Shown: piece by piece, positions 36,291 to 44,853 of the stretch
How positions within the stretch are numbered: position 1 is the stretch's first letter
How the letters are laid out: the number at the start of each line of letters is the position of its first letter
NCBI RefSeq assembly: GCF_002119765.1
Contig: NZ_CP021112.1
Location: 1,730,501-1,794,500 of the forward strand
Origin: Pseudorhodoplanes sinuspersici
GTDB lineage: Bacteria > Pseudomonadota > Alphaproteobacteria > Rhizobiales > Xanthobacteraceae
Length of the DNA stretch: 64,000 nt
Direction: 5' to 3'
The notes under the pieces: generated by a model
What the model was told of the DNA's origin: nothing
The model's input: the letters and a program-made list of their open reading frames with translations, nothing else
The model's database searches: none
Made by a program: the position numbers and the translations under genes

Positions 36291-36319
36291 ATTTAGCCTT
36301 GTACGCGCCACAATCATAT

Positions 36320-36334
36320 CTACACTCGGTGTAA
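36320..36334. promoter_or_regulatory. Operator-like palindrome 2 (tetR-lipoprotein intergenic)
   Basis: TACACTCGGTGTA is a perfect 5-3-5 palindrome 23 bases upstream of the lipoprotein ATG, overlapping the likely promoter of that gene. Confidence 0.7.
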
Positions 36335-36355
36335 TATTTTGGGGGGCGGAATACT

Positions 36356-37243
36356 ATGTCGTTTGATCGTCGCGGCCGGCAGGTGCAACGTTTTGCGCGC
36401 CGAACCGGCAAGTCCGGGTTCAAGTCGTGTGTCTCTTTGGCGGCAGCTTCGCTGCTCTCCGCTTGCGCAACCGCCCCGCTGGAGCAGGCGGGAAGTCTTC
36501 GATCTTACGAGAACCTCAAGCCGTCAGACGGGGTGGTGACGCGATCCCTTCTGAACTTGAACAAGGACGACGTTCTGGCGGCCAAGACCGTCAAGATCAT
36601 TCCGACCTCGTTTTCAGCCGCTGCGGCGAGCGTGCCGTTCACGGCCACGCAACGCAGACTGGTCACCAATGCGGTCGATCGCTCGCTGTGTGCCGGCCTC
36701 AGTCACCGCTTCGAGGTGGTGGACAGTTCACAACCCGCGGACCTGACCGTGCAGGCCGTCATCACGCATGTCACGCCGACGGATAAAGCCGCTGTCGGGC
36801 TGTCCAAGGGCGCCTCGATCGCCAAGACGATCTTCCTCCCGGGTGTGCCAGTGCCGATCCCGCGCGTGCCGGTCGGACTCGGCAGTCTGTCGCTTGAAGC
36901 AGAGGCGCGCAATCACAGCGGCGACCAAAAAGCTGCGATGGTCTGGGGCCGTGGCGCGAGCGCGCTGTTCGGAGGCTCAGGGCGAATGTCGGAGGAAGGC
37001 GATGCCTATACGCTGGCCGCTGCGTTTGGCGAGGACTTCAGCAAGATGCTGGTGACTGGCTCCACACCGTTTGGCGGTTCGCCAACCCTTCCGCCGGCTG
37101 AAAGCCTCGGCCCGCTGTTTGGAGGAAAGCACAAGTATCCGGCGTGCGAAGCGTTCGGGCGCTTTCCCGGTCTGGCCGGTGTGCTGGGCGATCAGATGGC
37201 GCTGCCGCCCGAATGGACCGACAAGGGGCCTGTCACGCCGTGA
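36356..37243 (+). CDS. DUF3313-type lipoprotein
   Basis: A 295-residue exported lipoprotein. The N-terminus is long and basic (about 22 residues) before a hydrophobic core, and the lipobox LLSAC places the lipidated Cys near residue 39. The DUF3313 pattern follows: GSLRSYENLKPSDGVVTRSLL, AAKTVKIIPTSFS, DRSLCAGLSHRFEVVDSSQPADLTVQAVITHVTPTD. A region rich in Gly and Pro then leads to the C-terminus. The start ATG 36356 has a purine-rich GGGGGGCGGA in front. The function is unknown. Its divergent TetR neighbour suggests it is induced by a small molecule or envelope stress. Confidence 0.82.
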   Translation: MSFDRRGRQVQRFARRTGKSGFKSCVSLAAASLLSACATAPLEQAGSLRSYENLKPSDGVVTRSLLNLNKDDVLAAKTVKIIPTSFSAAAASVPFTATQRRLVTNAVDRSLCAGLSHRFEVVDSSQPADLTVQAVITHVTPTDKAAVGLSKGASIAKTIFLPGVPVPIPRVPVGLGSLSLEAEARNHSGDQKAAMVWGRGASALFGGSGRMSEEGDAYTLAAAFGEDFSKMLVTGSTPFGGSPTLPPAESLGPLFGGKHKYPACEAFGRFPGLAGVLGDQMALPPEWTDKGPVTP

Positions 37244-37436
37244 TCAGGCGACCTTTGGTTGTTCGAGAATGATCTCGCCACTCCGTTGAACTGTGATTGC
37301 ATACCGGCCGAAAGAGAGCCTGCAGGCGCTGCTCAAGCACGGATCCCCGTGCAAACGCGCCGGCGGGTCTTTCGTCCGGGCAAGGCACCCCGCCGTTTGG
37401 TTCAAATTATTCGATAAATCAAATGCTTGGTAGGTT

Positions 37437-37512
<76 letters not shown>

Positions 37513-37832
37513 GCCTTGGGACGTCGCCGTATCGTGTACGGGACGTGACAAAATGGGCGAGTGCGGCCATTTAGGCCGCGCATTTCGGCAAGTCAAGGAT
37601 GCCCGCAAGATGCTTTCGAGGTGCTCTGTTGCCGATGTGGCGTCCTTGAGCGTCCACCACCGCTTGTCGGGGATCGGCGGAACCGATACATCTTCAAAGA
37701 TCAGCATGATTTTGGATCGAATCGATCCAAAATCATAAACGTGATCGATTCTACGAGCATGATGTCATCCGAAAACCGCTTCGTACTTTTCGGCATCATG
37801 CTCGCTCCCGCTCTGAGAAAAGAAAACGTGCA
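37513..37832. other. Spacer between tRNA-Ala and yggT
   Basis: 320 bases without a convincing gene. A minus-strand frame from 37707 (MLIFEDVSVPPIPDKRWW...) reads like protein for about 40 residues but then runs through the tRNA gene, so it is at best a remnant. The type B element at 37706-37803 occupies the rest. Confidence 0.5.
37706..37803. repeat. Two-hairpin element, type B (copy B3)
   Basis: Hairpin 1 pairs ATGATTTTGGATCGA with its complement at 37722-37736. Hairpin 2 pairs GAGCATGATG (37755-37764) with CATCATGCTC (37794-37803) with inner CCGAAAA/TTTTCGG. It has the same orientation as copy B2 and lies 29 bases before yggT. Confidence 0.9.
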
Positions 37833-38123
37833 ATGCGCTCGATTCTCGACGTCATCCTTCTCGTCCTCCAACTCTATGTCTGGTTGCTGATCGCCTCAGC
37901 GATCCTATCGTGGCTGATCGCCTTCAACGTGGTGAATACCCGCAATCAGGTCGTCGCCACGATCGCCGATTTTCTCTGGCGCATTACCGAACCGGTCCTG
38001 AAACCGGTTCGTTCATTTATGCCCAACCTCGGCGGTATCGACATTTCGCCGGTGATCGTGATCCTGATCATCTTCTTCCTGCAGAGCGTCATCACCCGCT
38101 ACATCTATCCCAACGTGTTCTGA
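37833..38123 (+). CDS. YggT family membrane protein
   Basis: A 96-residue inner-membrane protein with two hydrophobic regions flanking the conserved loop. ILSWLIAFNVVNTRNQVVATIADFLWRITEPVLKPVRSFMPNLGGIDISPVIVILIIFFLQ contains the signature R-x4-P..P..gg.D.SPi. Members are linked to cell division or osmotic adaptation, but the biochemical role is unknown. It is followed by the YggU-type gene, as in many genomes, 27 bases downstream. Confidence 0.94.
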   Translation: MRSILDVILLVLQLYVWLLIASAILSWLIAFNVVNTRNQVVATIADFLWRITEPVLKPVRSFMPNLGGIDISPVIVILIIFFLQSVITRYIYPNVF

Positions 38124-38150
38124 CGTGCGGTTGGGCCACGGCCCTGACGC

Positions 38151-38474
38151 ATGAACGCGACCGGCCAACGTCCCTGGACCGTCACGCCGTCAGGGCTTGT
38201 CGTCACGATACGCCTGACCCCAAAGGGTGGGCGGGATGCGGTGGACGGCATCGCGACACTCAGTGATGGGCGCGTGGTGCTGAAGATGCGCGTGCGGGCT
38301 GCGCCCACCGATGGCGAAGCGAATGCCGCGCTGATGGCCTTTCTGGCCAAGACGCTTGACGTCGCGCGCCGCGCGATGACATTGGCCGCCGGGGAAACCG
38401 CGCGCATCAAGCGCATTGAAATCGATGGCGATGGCGCTGCCTTGGCGGCTCGTCTGGAACAGCTCGTGCGGTGA
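38151..38474 (+). CDS. DUF167 (YggU) family protein
   Basis: A 107-residue protein of the YggU fold: VVTIRLTPKGGRDAVDGIATLSDGRVVLKMRVRAAPTDGEANAALMAFLAKTLDVARRAMTLAAGETARIKRIEIDGD matches the family from end to end. It is cytoplasmic and its function is unknown. It is linked with yggT upstream and folD downstream (after 270 bases with a type C repeat), a conserved order in Rhizobiales. Confidence 0.93.
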   Translation: MNATGQRPWTVTPSGLVVTIRLTPKGGRDAVDGIATLSDGRVVLKMRVRAAPTDGEANAALMAFLAKTLDVARRAMTLAAGETARIKRIEIDGDGAALAARLEQLVR

Positions 38475-38593
38475 TGCTGACATCCCGATCACCCGAGCGG
38501 CATTCTCTATCATCGGAACGTCAGAACCAAAACCGCACGAGCTCAAAAGTTGCTCGTGTTCTTTTGTTTCCGACGCTCGTATGAGAGATTGAG

Positions 38594-38703
38594 GCTAAGA
38601 GCCTTTCCGGCTTTGATGGAATCAAAGCCGGGCCTCCAGCTTATTGTTTTGACGCGTTTTCTTCACGCGAGCCGGTATCCACTTCGCTTGAAAACGCTTT
38701 AAG
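38594..38703. repeat. Dispersed repeat, type C (copy 1)
   Basis: The unit has a hairpin CCGGCTTTGATGGAATCAAAGCCGG, then 'ttgttttgacgcgttttcttcacgcgagccggtatccacttcgcttgaaaacgctttaa'. The 'gcgttttc' and 'gaaaacgc' segments can pair. The same unit recurs inverted at 44854 and partly at 41299 and 14970. Confidence 0.82.
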
Positions 38704-38744
38704 GGTGCGAGCGTCGGACACAGGACACGAGTGACGGACGGGAC

Positions 38745-39629
38745 ATGACCGCAAAGATCATTGACGGAAAGGCGATCGCGCAGGAGCTGCGCGGCAATAT
38801 CGCGAAAGCGGCGGCCGAGCTGGCCAAGGATCACGGCATCGTACCGGGGCTTGCCGTGGTGCTGGTCGGCGCCGATCCGGCGAGCGAAGTCTATGTCCGC
38901 TCGAAATCGAAAGCCGTTACCGATGCCGGCATGAAATCCTTCGATCACAAGCTGCCGGCCGACACATCGCAGGACGATTTGCTCGCGTTGATCAAGCAGC
39001 TCAACGAAGACAAGAATGTGCACGGCATTCTGGTGCAATTGCCGCTGCCGTCGCAGATCGATTCGACGCTGGTGTTGAATTCGATCGATCCGAACAAGGA
39101 TGTCGACGGCTTCCATCCCGTCAATGCCGGACGTCTCGCCACCGGCCAGCGCGCGCTGGTGCCATGCACGCCGTTCGGTTGCGTGATTCTTGCGAAGAAA
39201 ATGCATTCGTCGCTGTCGGGCATGAATGCGGTGGTGATCGGCCGCTCCAACATCGTCGGCAAGCCGCTGGCGCAATTGCTGCTCGCGGAAAATTGCACGG
39301 TCACCGTCGCGCATTCGAAGACGAAGGATTTGCCGGGCGTGTGCCGCGAAGCCGATCTTCTTTTCGCTGCGGTCGGACGGCCGGAAATGGTCAAGGGCGA
39401 CTGGATCAAGCCGGGTGCGACCGTGATCGATGTCGGCATCAATCGCGTGCCGGGCGAGGCTGGCAAAACGAAGCTGGTCGGCGACGTGGATTACAAGGAG
39501 GCGCTGGCGGTGGCTGGCGCGGTGACGCCAGTTCCCGGTGGCGTCGGGCCGATGACCATCGCCTGCGTGATCCTCAATACGCTGCGCGCCGCCTGCGCAT
39601 CGGCAGGCTTGCCGGAACCGAAGGTCTGA
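38745..39629 (+). CDS. folD: Bifunctional methylenetetrahydrofolate dehydrogenase / methenyltetrahydrofolate cyclohydrolase
   Basis: A 294-residue cytosolic enzyme that interconverts 5,10-methylene- and 10-formyl-tetrahydrofolate with [27 protein letters not shown] holds the catalytic Lys of the YVxxKxKA motif, and [35 protein letters not shown] is the second signature. The Rossmann segment is [18 protein letters not shown], and [20 protein letters not shown] closes the protein. Length and motifs are complete. Confidence 0.98.
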   Translation: MTAKIIDGKAIAQELRGNIAKAAAELAKDHGIVPGLAVVLVGADPASEVYVRSKSKAVTDAGMKSFDHKLPADTSQDDLLALIKQLNEDKNVHGILVQLPLPSQIDSTLVLNSIDPNKDVDGFHPVNAGRLATGQRALVPCTPFGCVILAKKMHSSLSGMNAVVIGRSNIVGKPLAQLLLAENCTVTVAHSKTKDLPGVCREADLLFAAVGRPEMVKGDWIKPGATVIDVGINRVPGEAGKTKLVGDVDYKEALAVAGAVTPVPGGVGPMTIACVILNTLRAACASAGLPEPKV

Positions 39630-39680
39630 TTGAACCTTTCCGGCCGGACGGCGACTAACGTGTCCGGAAAGGGAAGATCA

Positions 39681-40262
39681 GTGAAGCACCTGTTGTTCGC
39701 GGCCGCTCTCGGCCTCATCTCGCAAGCATCGATCACGCCGGCGTTGAGCCAGCAGGTTTTCAGCGTCTACACGTCGTTCGACGCCGACAAGACCTGCAAG
39801 CACAAGCGCGGCCGCGAGGTCGAGGATTACGGCTCGTGGAGCTGTCCGGGCCATGGCGGGCTCAACGTCTATCTCAGCGCCGGCGACCAGCGCATGCAGG
39901 TGAGCTTCGGCCGCAACGAGCGTGCGGCTTCGCGTGAAGTTGCCGCGTCCGAGACCTTTCCGGGCTTCAACAGCGTCTATCAAGGGACAGTGGAATGGCG
40001 CATGGAAAAGCTGCCGGATGGCAAGACGCGGCCATTCGCAACCATCCTGCGCTGGAACACGCGCACCGAGGCCGACGCTGAACGTGATGATGGCAAATCG
40101 ACCGGGCGCACGCTGGTTGTGACGCGCCTCAATCCCGGCGGCGTGTGTCATGTCGGCTATGTCGATGCGCGGAAGCCAGATGCGAATGACGCTGCACGCA
40201 AGCTTGCGGATGAGAAGGCGCGCAGCTTCAAATGCGGCGTGGATGCGCCGGTCACACACTGA
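39681..40262 (+). CDS. Conserved hypothetical periplasmic protein
   Basis: 193 residues, not recognised as a named family. The GTG at 39681 is chosen because GGGAAG precedes it. It gives a signal peptide (VKHLLFAAALGLISQASITPALS-QQ). The mature part has a C-K-H-K-R ... CPGHGGLNVYLSAGD segment and three Cys. The pattern 'DADKTCK...WSCPGHGGLNVYLSAGDQRMQVSFG' occurs in uncharacterised exported proteins of Bradyrhizobium-like genomes as far as I recall. It sits downstream of folD but is probably functionally unrelated. Confidence 0.75.
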   Translation: MKHLLFAAALGLISQASITPALSQQVFSVYTSFDADKTCKHKRGREVEDYGSWSCPGHGGLNVYLSAGDQRMQVSFGRNERAASREVAASETFPGFNSVYQGTVEWRMEKLPDGKTRPFATILRWNTRTEADAERDDGKSTGRTLVVTRLNPGGVCHVGYVDARKPDANDAARKLADEKARSFKCGVDAPVTH

Positions 40263-40325
40263 AGCACCAAGCACCGGCCTTTCACCGCGCTTGTAGATGC
40301 ATTGAGGATTGGTGAAGTCTAATTT

Positions 40326-40400
40326 CTCCGCTCATTCCCGCGAAGGCGGGAATCCAGCTTTCTGACTCTGGGTCCCCGCTTTCGCGGGGGCGAGCGGAGA
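40326..40400. repeat. Type D palindromic repeat (copy 3) between convergent genes
   Basis: attcccgcgaaggcgggaat and ggtccccgctttcgcggggg form two adjacent hairpins between the ends of the hypothetical gene and the GNAT gene. Confidence 0.8.
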
Positions 40401-40414
40401 GAGTGATGCGCGCG

Positions 40415-40924
40415 TTACGACTGCCAGGCGAAGGCGACTTTATCCAGCACCTTGGTGCCGAAGCGCTCCGATGAGCGCGCGACGGCGCGGCCGCCAAGAG
40501 CGCGATAGAATTCAACCGCCGGATCGTTATCCGACAGCGCCCAGATCACGAGGCTCTTCAAGCCGCTTTGCGCAAGGTCGCGACGCGCGGCCGTGAACAG
40601 ACGCCGGCCGAAGCCCAGGCCCTGAAATTCCGGCTTCAGATAAAGCTCGTAGATCTCGCCATCGTAATAGAGGCTGCGCGCGCGGTTGCGGCCGTAATTC
40701 GCATAGCCGGCGACCGTATCGCCGAATTGCATCAGCGCGATGCGGCTGCCTTTACGAATTGCCGAATGCCACCAGTCAGGGCCGCGGCGGCTGATCAGCT
40801 TGTCGAGTTCGGTGCCGGGAATGATTCCCTGATAGGCGGTGCGCCACGCTTCATCATGGGCCTGCGCGACATCTTCCGCGTCGGCCAGCTTTGCACGTCG
40901 AATCTCGATAAGGACCGTACTCAT
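40415..40924 (-). CDS. GNAT-family N-acetyltransferase
   Basis: A 169-residue single-domain acetyltransferase. The fold is visible from IRRAKLADAEDVAQAHDEAWRTAYQG at the N-terminus to motif A, IYELYLKPEFQGLGFGRRLFTAARRDLAQSG, where QGLGFG binds the CoA pyrophosphate. DNDPAVEFYRALGGRAVARSS is motif B. The N-terminal pattern resembles acetyltransferases acting on small amines, but the substrate is not known. ATG 40924 is chosen because the upstream extension of the frame falls in non-coding, hairpin-rich DNA. Confidence 0.92.
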   Translation of the reverse strand: MSTVLIEIRRAKLADAEDVAQAHDEAWRTAYQGIIPGTELDKLISRRGPDWWHSAIRKGSRIALMQFGDTVAGYANYGRNRARSLYYDGEIYELYLKPEFQGLGFGRRLFTAARRDLAQSGLKSLVIWALSDNDPAVEFYRALGGRAVARSSERFGTKVLDKVAFAWQS

Positions 40925-41002
40925 GGCAGCATATGAGCAAGCGGCGAGTCGGCCTTCAAGCCCTGTGTTTAACGTTCGGTAAACGGTGTGGATTTTTTGC
41001 AC

Positions 41003-41102
41003 CGGTATGTTCCCGGGATTGGAAACGTCCCGAACAGGGCCGTCGGTGAGAGCGTCCGACTGAGACCGGCTGGAAAAATCGCCTTTCCGGCCCGTTTTTA
41101 TT
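41003..41102 (+). ncRNA. Candidate small RNA with three hairpins
   Basis: Hairpin 1: GTTC-CC-GGGA / TCCCGAAC (loop TTGGAAACG). Hairpin 2: GTCGG / CCGAC around TGAGAGCGT. Hairpin 3 is a 9-bp stem followed by CGTTTTTATT. The compact order and the terminal T-run resemble trans-acting sRNAs. No promoter with good -35/-10 boxes was found and the family is not recognised, so this is inference. Confidence 0.38.
41068..41102 (+). terminator. Intrinsic terminator of the candidate sRNA
   Basis: GGCTGGAAA pairs with TTTCCGGCC (one G-T pair) around a seven-base loop and is followed directly by CGTTTTTATT. Both flanking genes are on the other strand, so this plus-strand terminator implies an unannotated plus-strand transcript. 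Confidence 0.7.
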
Positions 41103-41298
41103 AGGTTTTTTCTTCTCTCGCCGCGCGTGAGCCAAAGGTTCTTCAGCGCGCGAGCCACGCCTTGTCCCATCTCAGGACAACGGGGGTTCCGCAGCGGTGC
41201 AATTTTTGGGCGCGGTCGCTGGCCCGATGGGCCTGGAGTCACCGATCACGAAACATTGCAAACCACTGAAAAGGCGGTGAGGCGGGCTGAAGCTGCGC

Positions 41299-41386
41299 CG
41301 CTTAGAGCCCTTCCGGCTTTGATGGGATCAAAGCCGGGGCTCCCGCTTATGGCTTTGATGCGCTTTTTGAAAAGCTTGCACTGGGT
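41299..41386. repeat. Dispersed repeat, type C (copy 2, partial)
   Basis: It starts 'gcttagagcccttccggctttgatgggatcaaagccggggctccc' like the unit at 38594 and then loses the second half after 'ttttgaaaagc'. Confidence 0.75.
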
Positions 41387-41431
41387 TGCATCGCGTTTCC
41401 TCCGTCCCGCGGGAGCGGGCGCCCGGCAAGC

Positions 41432-42331
41432 TCACCCCTCCGACCACGTCGTCATCAGCATATCCAGAAAACGTTGCGCAGCCGGCGATAATTGCCGCTC
41501 GCGACGACGTACGACGCCAATGGTGCGCGACACTTGCGGATTCTCGATCGGCTTGGTCACGATAATCGGATGCTCGCCTTGAGGCGTCGCGAGCTGTGGC
41601 AACACCGAAATGCCGAGGCCGGCTTCCACCAGTCCGAGCGACGTCGATAGATGGGTCACTTCGTAGAACCAGCGCAGACTCACGCGTGATCGCACGAGCG
41701 CGGCTTCGAGCAAGGTGCGGTTGCCGCTGGCGCGGCTGACCGTCACAAGATGGTAGGGCTCAATGTCCGCCCATGCGACGATGTCACGCGCAGCGAGCGG
41801 ATGATCGCGTCGGCAGGCCAGCACGAACGGATCTTCGATCAACGCGTCGAACGTCAATTCGGGATCGGCCGAGCCGAGCAGATTGATTCCGAATTCGGCT
41901 TCGCCGCGTGCGACGCTTTGCAGGCCATCATTGGCCGACAGATCGAGAATGCTGAAACGCACATTCGGATATTGTTCGTTGAAGCGGGCAATGACTCGCG
42001 GAAGAAAATAGAACGCCGCCGTCGGCAGACAGGCGATGGTCACTTGCCCGGTCTGCCGCTGACCCAACTCGCGCATTGCGAACAGCGACGAATCGAACTC
42101 GTCGAGCATGCGACGGACGAGCGGTAATAATTCACGGCCAACCGCGGTCAGCGCCACGCGGCGCGTTGTGCGTTCAAGCAGCGCGGCGCCTATCGAACCT
42201 TCCAGCTTCTGGATGCGCCGGCTCAAGGCCGGTTGCGACATGTTCAGCGCCGCTGCGGCGCGGTGGAAGCTCTCCAGCTCGACCACCGTCAGAAAGGCGC
42301 GCAGATCGAGCGATTCGTAATTGATGCTCAT
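41432..42331 (-). CDS. LysR-family transcriptional regulator
   Basis: 299 residues. The N-terminal winged HTH is LRAFLTVVELESFHRAAAALNMSQPALSRRIQKLEGSIGAALLERTTRRVALTAVG. The periplasmic-binding-like effector domain follows from VTIACLPTAAFYFLPRVIARFNEQYPNVRFSILD. It is divergent from a Bug-type binding protein gene and an esterase gene, which it probably controls in response to an organic acid or ester. It resembles regulators of the CbbR/CynR subgroup only in general. Confidence 0.94.
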   Translation of the reverse strand: MSINYESLDLRAFLTVVELESFHRAAAALNMSQPALSRRIQKLEGSIGAALLERTTRRVALTAVGRELLPLVRRMLDEFDSSLFAMRELGQRQTGQVTIACLPTAAFYFLPRVIARFNEQYPNVRFSILDLSANDGLQSVARGEAEFGINLLGSADPELTFDALIEDPFVLACRRDHPLAARDIVAWADIEPYHLVTVSRASGNRTLLEAALVRSRVSLRWFYEVTHLSTSLGLVEAGLGISVLPQLATPQGEHPIIVTKPIENPQVSRTIGVVRRRERQLSPAAQRFLDMLMTTWSEG

Positions 42332-42726
42332 ATTGCATTAATAGCACAGATATTTGCATTTCACATGCGTAATCACCCCTGCCACTTTGCCGCCGATTTT
42401 TGAAGAGGACGGCAAGAGGACAGGCGGTTTTGGCGCCCCGCGCACTTCGCATAACAGCGCCCCCGCGCATCTCCTGTGTGGACGGTATGAGGGGCGATCA
42501 CACGCTGGGACGGTCGCCGTCATTGTGCGCAATCCGTGCCGGTGTCGCTGATCACGATGAGGACACCCGAGCGGGCGGATCGAGATCCATCTGTCATTGG
42601 CGCCAGGTGGTTCGGTTCAGCGCGCCAGCGTGATCCATACGGCGCGCCGCATGTTCGAAGGTCACGTCATTATTCCGACCGATGCGCTTTCGCATCCAAC
42701 TCAGAACGAAACAGGGAGACCCACCC
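42332..42726. other. 395-base divergent regulatory region, lysR / Bug gene
   Basis: There is no gene here. Next to the lysR start is an AT-rich block with TGCAT and ATGCG half-sites about five bases apart (near 42354-42369) that suits a LysR-type T-N11-A dyad. The remainder is GC-rich without recognisable sites. An AGGGAG ribosome site precedes the Bug gene ATG. Confidence 0.45.
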
Positions 42727-43704
42727 ATGATCACACGACGACTATTCTGCAAGAGCCTTCTCGCGGCCCCCGCCATCGTCACTTCGCCTAGCGTCTTCGC
42801 GCAATCATTTCCGAATCGTCCGCTGCGGCTGATCGTTCCCTATGCCGCAGGCGGCGGCACGGATGCGATTGCGCGACTGGTCGCGCAGGCCATGGGTGAG
42901 AAACTGGGTCAGAGCATTGTCGTCGAGAATATCGCCACCGCCGGTGGCAATATCGCAACCCAGACTGCAGCCAGTGCGGCGCCGGATGGCTATACGATTC
43001 TGATGGCCAATCAGGGTCCAATGGCGGTCAACCCGCATATGTTCAAAAGCCTGAAGGTCGACACACTGACGGCCTTTGCGCCGATCACATTGATCGCGGC
43101 GACCCCGCTCGTGGCCGTGGTGCCGCAGCAATCCAAATTCAAGACGATCAAGCAGCTCGTGGAGTTTGCGCAGGCCAATCCGGGTAAGCTTGCCTATGGC
43201 TCGGCCGGCAATGGTTCGGCCAGTCACCTTGCGACGCTCTTGCTCAATGTGATTGCGAAGATCGACACCGTGCACGTGCCCTATCGCGGTGCCGGACCCG
43301 CGATCAGTGATCTTCTCGGCGGCCAAACACAATTCATGATCACCACAATTCCATCGGTGAGCGGCCTGGTCGAAACCTCGCAGATGCGGGCGCTTGCGGT
43401 GACCAGCAAGCAGCGCGTGCCGACCATGACCGAGGTGCCGAGCATCGCTGAAAGCGGCTGGCCGGACTATGAAGCGAGTGCCTGGTACGGCTTCGTGGTG
43501 CCGAAGGGAACGCCGCAGGAGCTCGTCGATATGCTGCAGAAGGCGACGGTCGAAGCGATCAATGATGCAACCGTTCGCTCGCGTTTAGCCAATGAAGGCG
43601 CCACGCCCGTCGGAAATTCGCCGCAGGAATTCGGCGCTTTCATCAAGGCGGAGCACGCGCGCTGGGCCGATATCGTGAAGACGGCAAATATGGCGCTGAA
43701 CTAA
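42727..43704 (+). CDS. Bug-family tripartite tricarboxylate transporter (TctC-type) binding protein
   Basis: A 325-residue periplasmic solute-binding protein. The twin-basic signal (MITRRLFCKSLLAAPAIVTSPSVFA-Q) precedes the Bug fold: RPLRLIVPYAAGGGTDAIARLVAQAMGEKLGQSIVVEN, GYTILMANQGPMAVNP, QLVEFAQANPGKLAYGSAGNGSASHLATLLL and the aspartate-free loop typical for carboxylate binding. No tctA/tctB membrane genes are nearby. It is followed after 47 bases by an esterase gene, which suggests uptake or sensing of an ester-derived acid. Confidence 0.93.
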   Translation: MITRRLFCKSLLAAPAIVTSPSVFAQSFPNRPLRLIVPYAAGGGTDAIARLVAQAMGEKLGQSIVVENIATAGGNIATQTAASAAPDGYTILMANQGPMAVNPHMFKSLKVDTLTAFAPITLIAATPLVAVVPQQSKFKTIKQLVEFAQANPGKLAYGSAGNGSASHLATLLLNVIAKIDTVHVPYRGAGPAISDLLGGQTQFMITTIPSVSGLVETSQMRALAVTSKQRVPTMTEVPSIAESGWPDYEASAWYGFVVPKGTPQELVDMLQKATVEAINDATVRSRLANEGATPVGNSPQEFGAFIKAEHARWADIVKTANMALN

Positions 43705-43751
43705 GCCGATAATTTCGACTGGCACAAAAATCACAAAACGAGGAGGAAACA

Positions 43752-44801
43752 GTGAAGCTTGCAATAAGGTACGCTTTGGCTGCGCTTATGGTGGCGCCGT
43801 TTTTCGCTCTGTGCGCTCCGGCGCATGCCGAGGACGCGCCGATCAATCTGAAAACGATGGGATCATTTCACGTCGGTGGCCGGCTGGTCGAGATCAGCGG
43901 CAAGCCGGTGAAGGAGATGTTGTTCTCGCCCGGTGGCGTGCCGGTCAAGGTTGATCCGAATGGCACGTACCAAGTCGAGCAGATGTACGTGCAGTATTTT
44001 ATTCCAGCGAACGAGCGCGGTCGTGTGCCACTCCTGATGTGGCATGGCGGCGGTTACACCGGCGTCACCTACGAGAGCACGCCGGATGGCCGTGAAGGCT
44101 GGCTCAATTATTTTCTGCGCAAGGGCTGGGCGGTCTACAATTCCGATGCCGTAGAACGCGGCCGTTCGGGCTGGGCGCAGTATCCCGACATCTTCAAAAC
44201 CGAGCCGGTTTTTCTCACCACCGCCAATCCATTCGAGCGTTTCCGCATTGGTGCCGGTGAGGGTTCCTTCTCGCAGGATCCCGCCAAGCGCCGTTACCTT
44301 CCAGGCAATCAGTTTCCTGCGGAAGGTTACGACAACATGATGAAGCAGATCGTGCCGCGTTGGACGTCGACCGATGAAGCGATCTTCGCGGCATATCTGG
44401 CGGAGGTCGATAAGGTTTGTCCGTGCGTGATCCTGTTCCACAGCCAGGCGGGGCCGTTCGCATTCAAAGCGGCGCAGGCGAAGCCTGACAAAGTCAAGGC
44501 ATTGGTTGCGGTCGAGCCCGCGCAGGTGGGCGATCCCGACAAGGTGGCGGCGTTGAAGGGAATTCCGACGCTGATGGTCTATGGTGATTTCATCGCGCAG
44601 GATAAACGCTGGCCGACGATCCGCAAAAATGGTTCGGCATTTGCTGAAAAGATTCGCGTGGCCGGCGGCAGCGTCGATGTCGTGGATCTGCCTGCCATCG
44701 GGATCAAGGGCAATTCGCATTTTCCGATGATGGACAGGAACAATCGCGAGGTCGCCGATCTGATTCAGAAATGGCTCAGCGATAAAGGATTGTACAAGTA
44801 G
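43752..44801 (+). CDS. Secreted alpha/beta hydrolase (esterase)
   Basis: 349 residues with a signal peptide (VKLAIRYALAALMVAPFFALCAPAHA-ED). The GTG start has an excellent AGGAGG. The hydrolase fold shows LLMWHGGGYTGVTYES (oxyanion region), a characteristic long segment with RFRIG..EGSFSQDPAKRRYLPGNQFP, the nucleophile elbow LFHSQAGPFAFKAA, an acid in MVYGDFIA and a His in GNSHFPMMD. It resembles the esterases often found beside Bug proteins and LysR regulators in aromatic or dicarboxylate degradation islands. The substrate is unknown; a periplasmic ester is inferred. Confidence 0.87.
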   Translation: MKLAIRYALAALMVAPFFALCAPAHAEDAPINLKTMGSFHVGGRLVEISGKPVKEMLFSPGGVPVKVDPNGTYQVEQMYVQYFIPANERGRVPLLMWHGGGYTGVTYESTPDGREGWLNYFLRKGWAVYNSDAVERGRSGWAQYPDIFKTEPVFLTTANPFERFRIGAGEGSFSQDPAKRRYLPGNQFPAEGYDNMMKQIVPRWTSTDEAIFAAYLAEVDKVCPCVILFHSQAGPFAFKAAQAKPDKVKALVAVEPAQVGDPDKVAALKGIPTLMVYGDFIAQDKRWPTIRKNGSAFAEKIRVAGGSVDVVDLPAIGIKGNSHFPMMDRNNREVADLIQKWLSDKGLYK

Positions 44802-44819
44802 TCTCGCGTTGATCTGAAA

Positions 44820-44852
44820 TGCATCGCGGGCCGGTTGAAGCCGGCCTGCGAT
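44820..44852 (+). terminator. Hairpin after the esterase gene
   Basis: CATCGCGGGCCGG and CCGGCCTGCGATG form a long stem with one mismatch 20 bases after the stop. There is no clear T-run, so termination may need Rho or be merely structural. Confidence 0.45.
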
Positions 44853-44853
44853 G

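Larger units (their letters stand above)
40925..41431. other. 507-base gene-free region with candidate sRNA and repeat
   Basis: No coding frame is credible here. From left to right it holds the short upstream region of the GNAT gene, three successive hairpins ending in an intrinsic terminator (to 41102), about 190 bases with no recognised feature except short GC-rich stems, and a partial type C repeat before the lysR stop. Confidence 0.6.
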
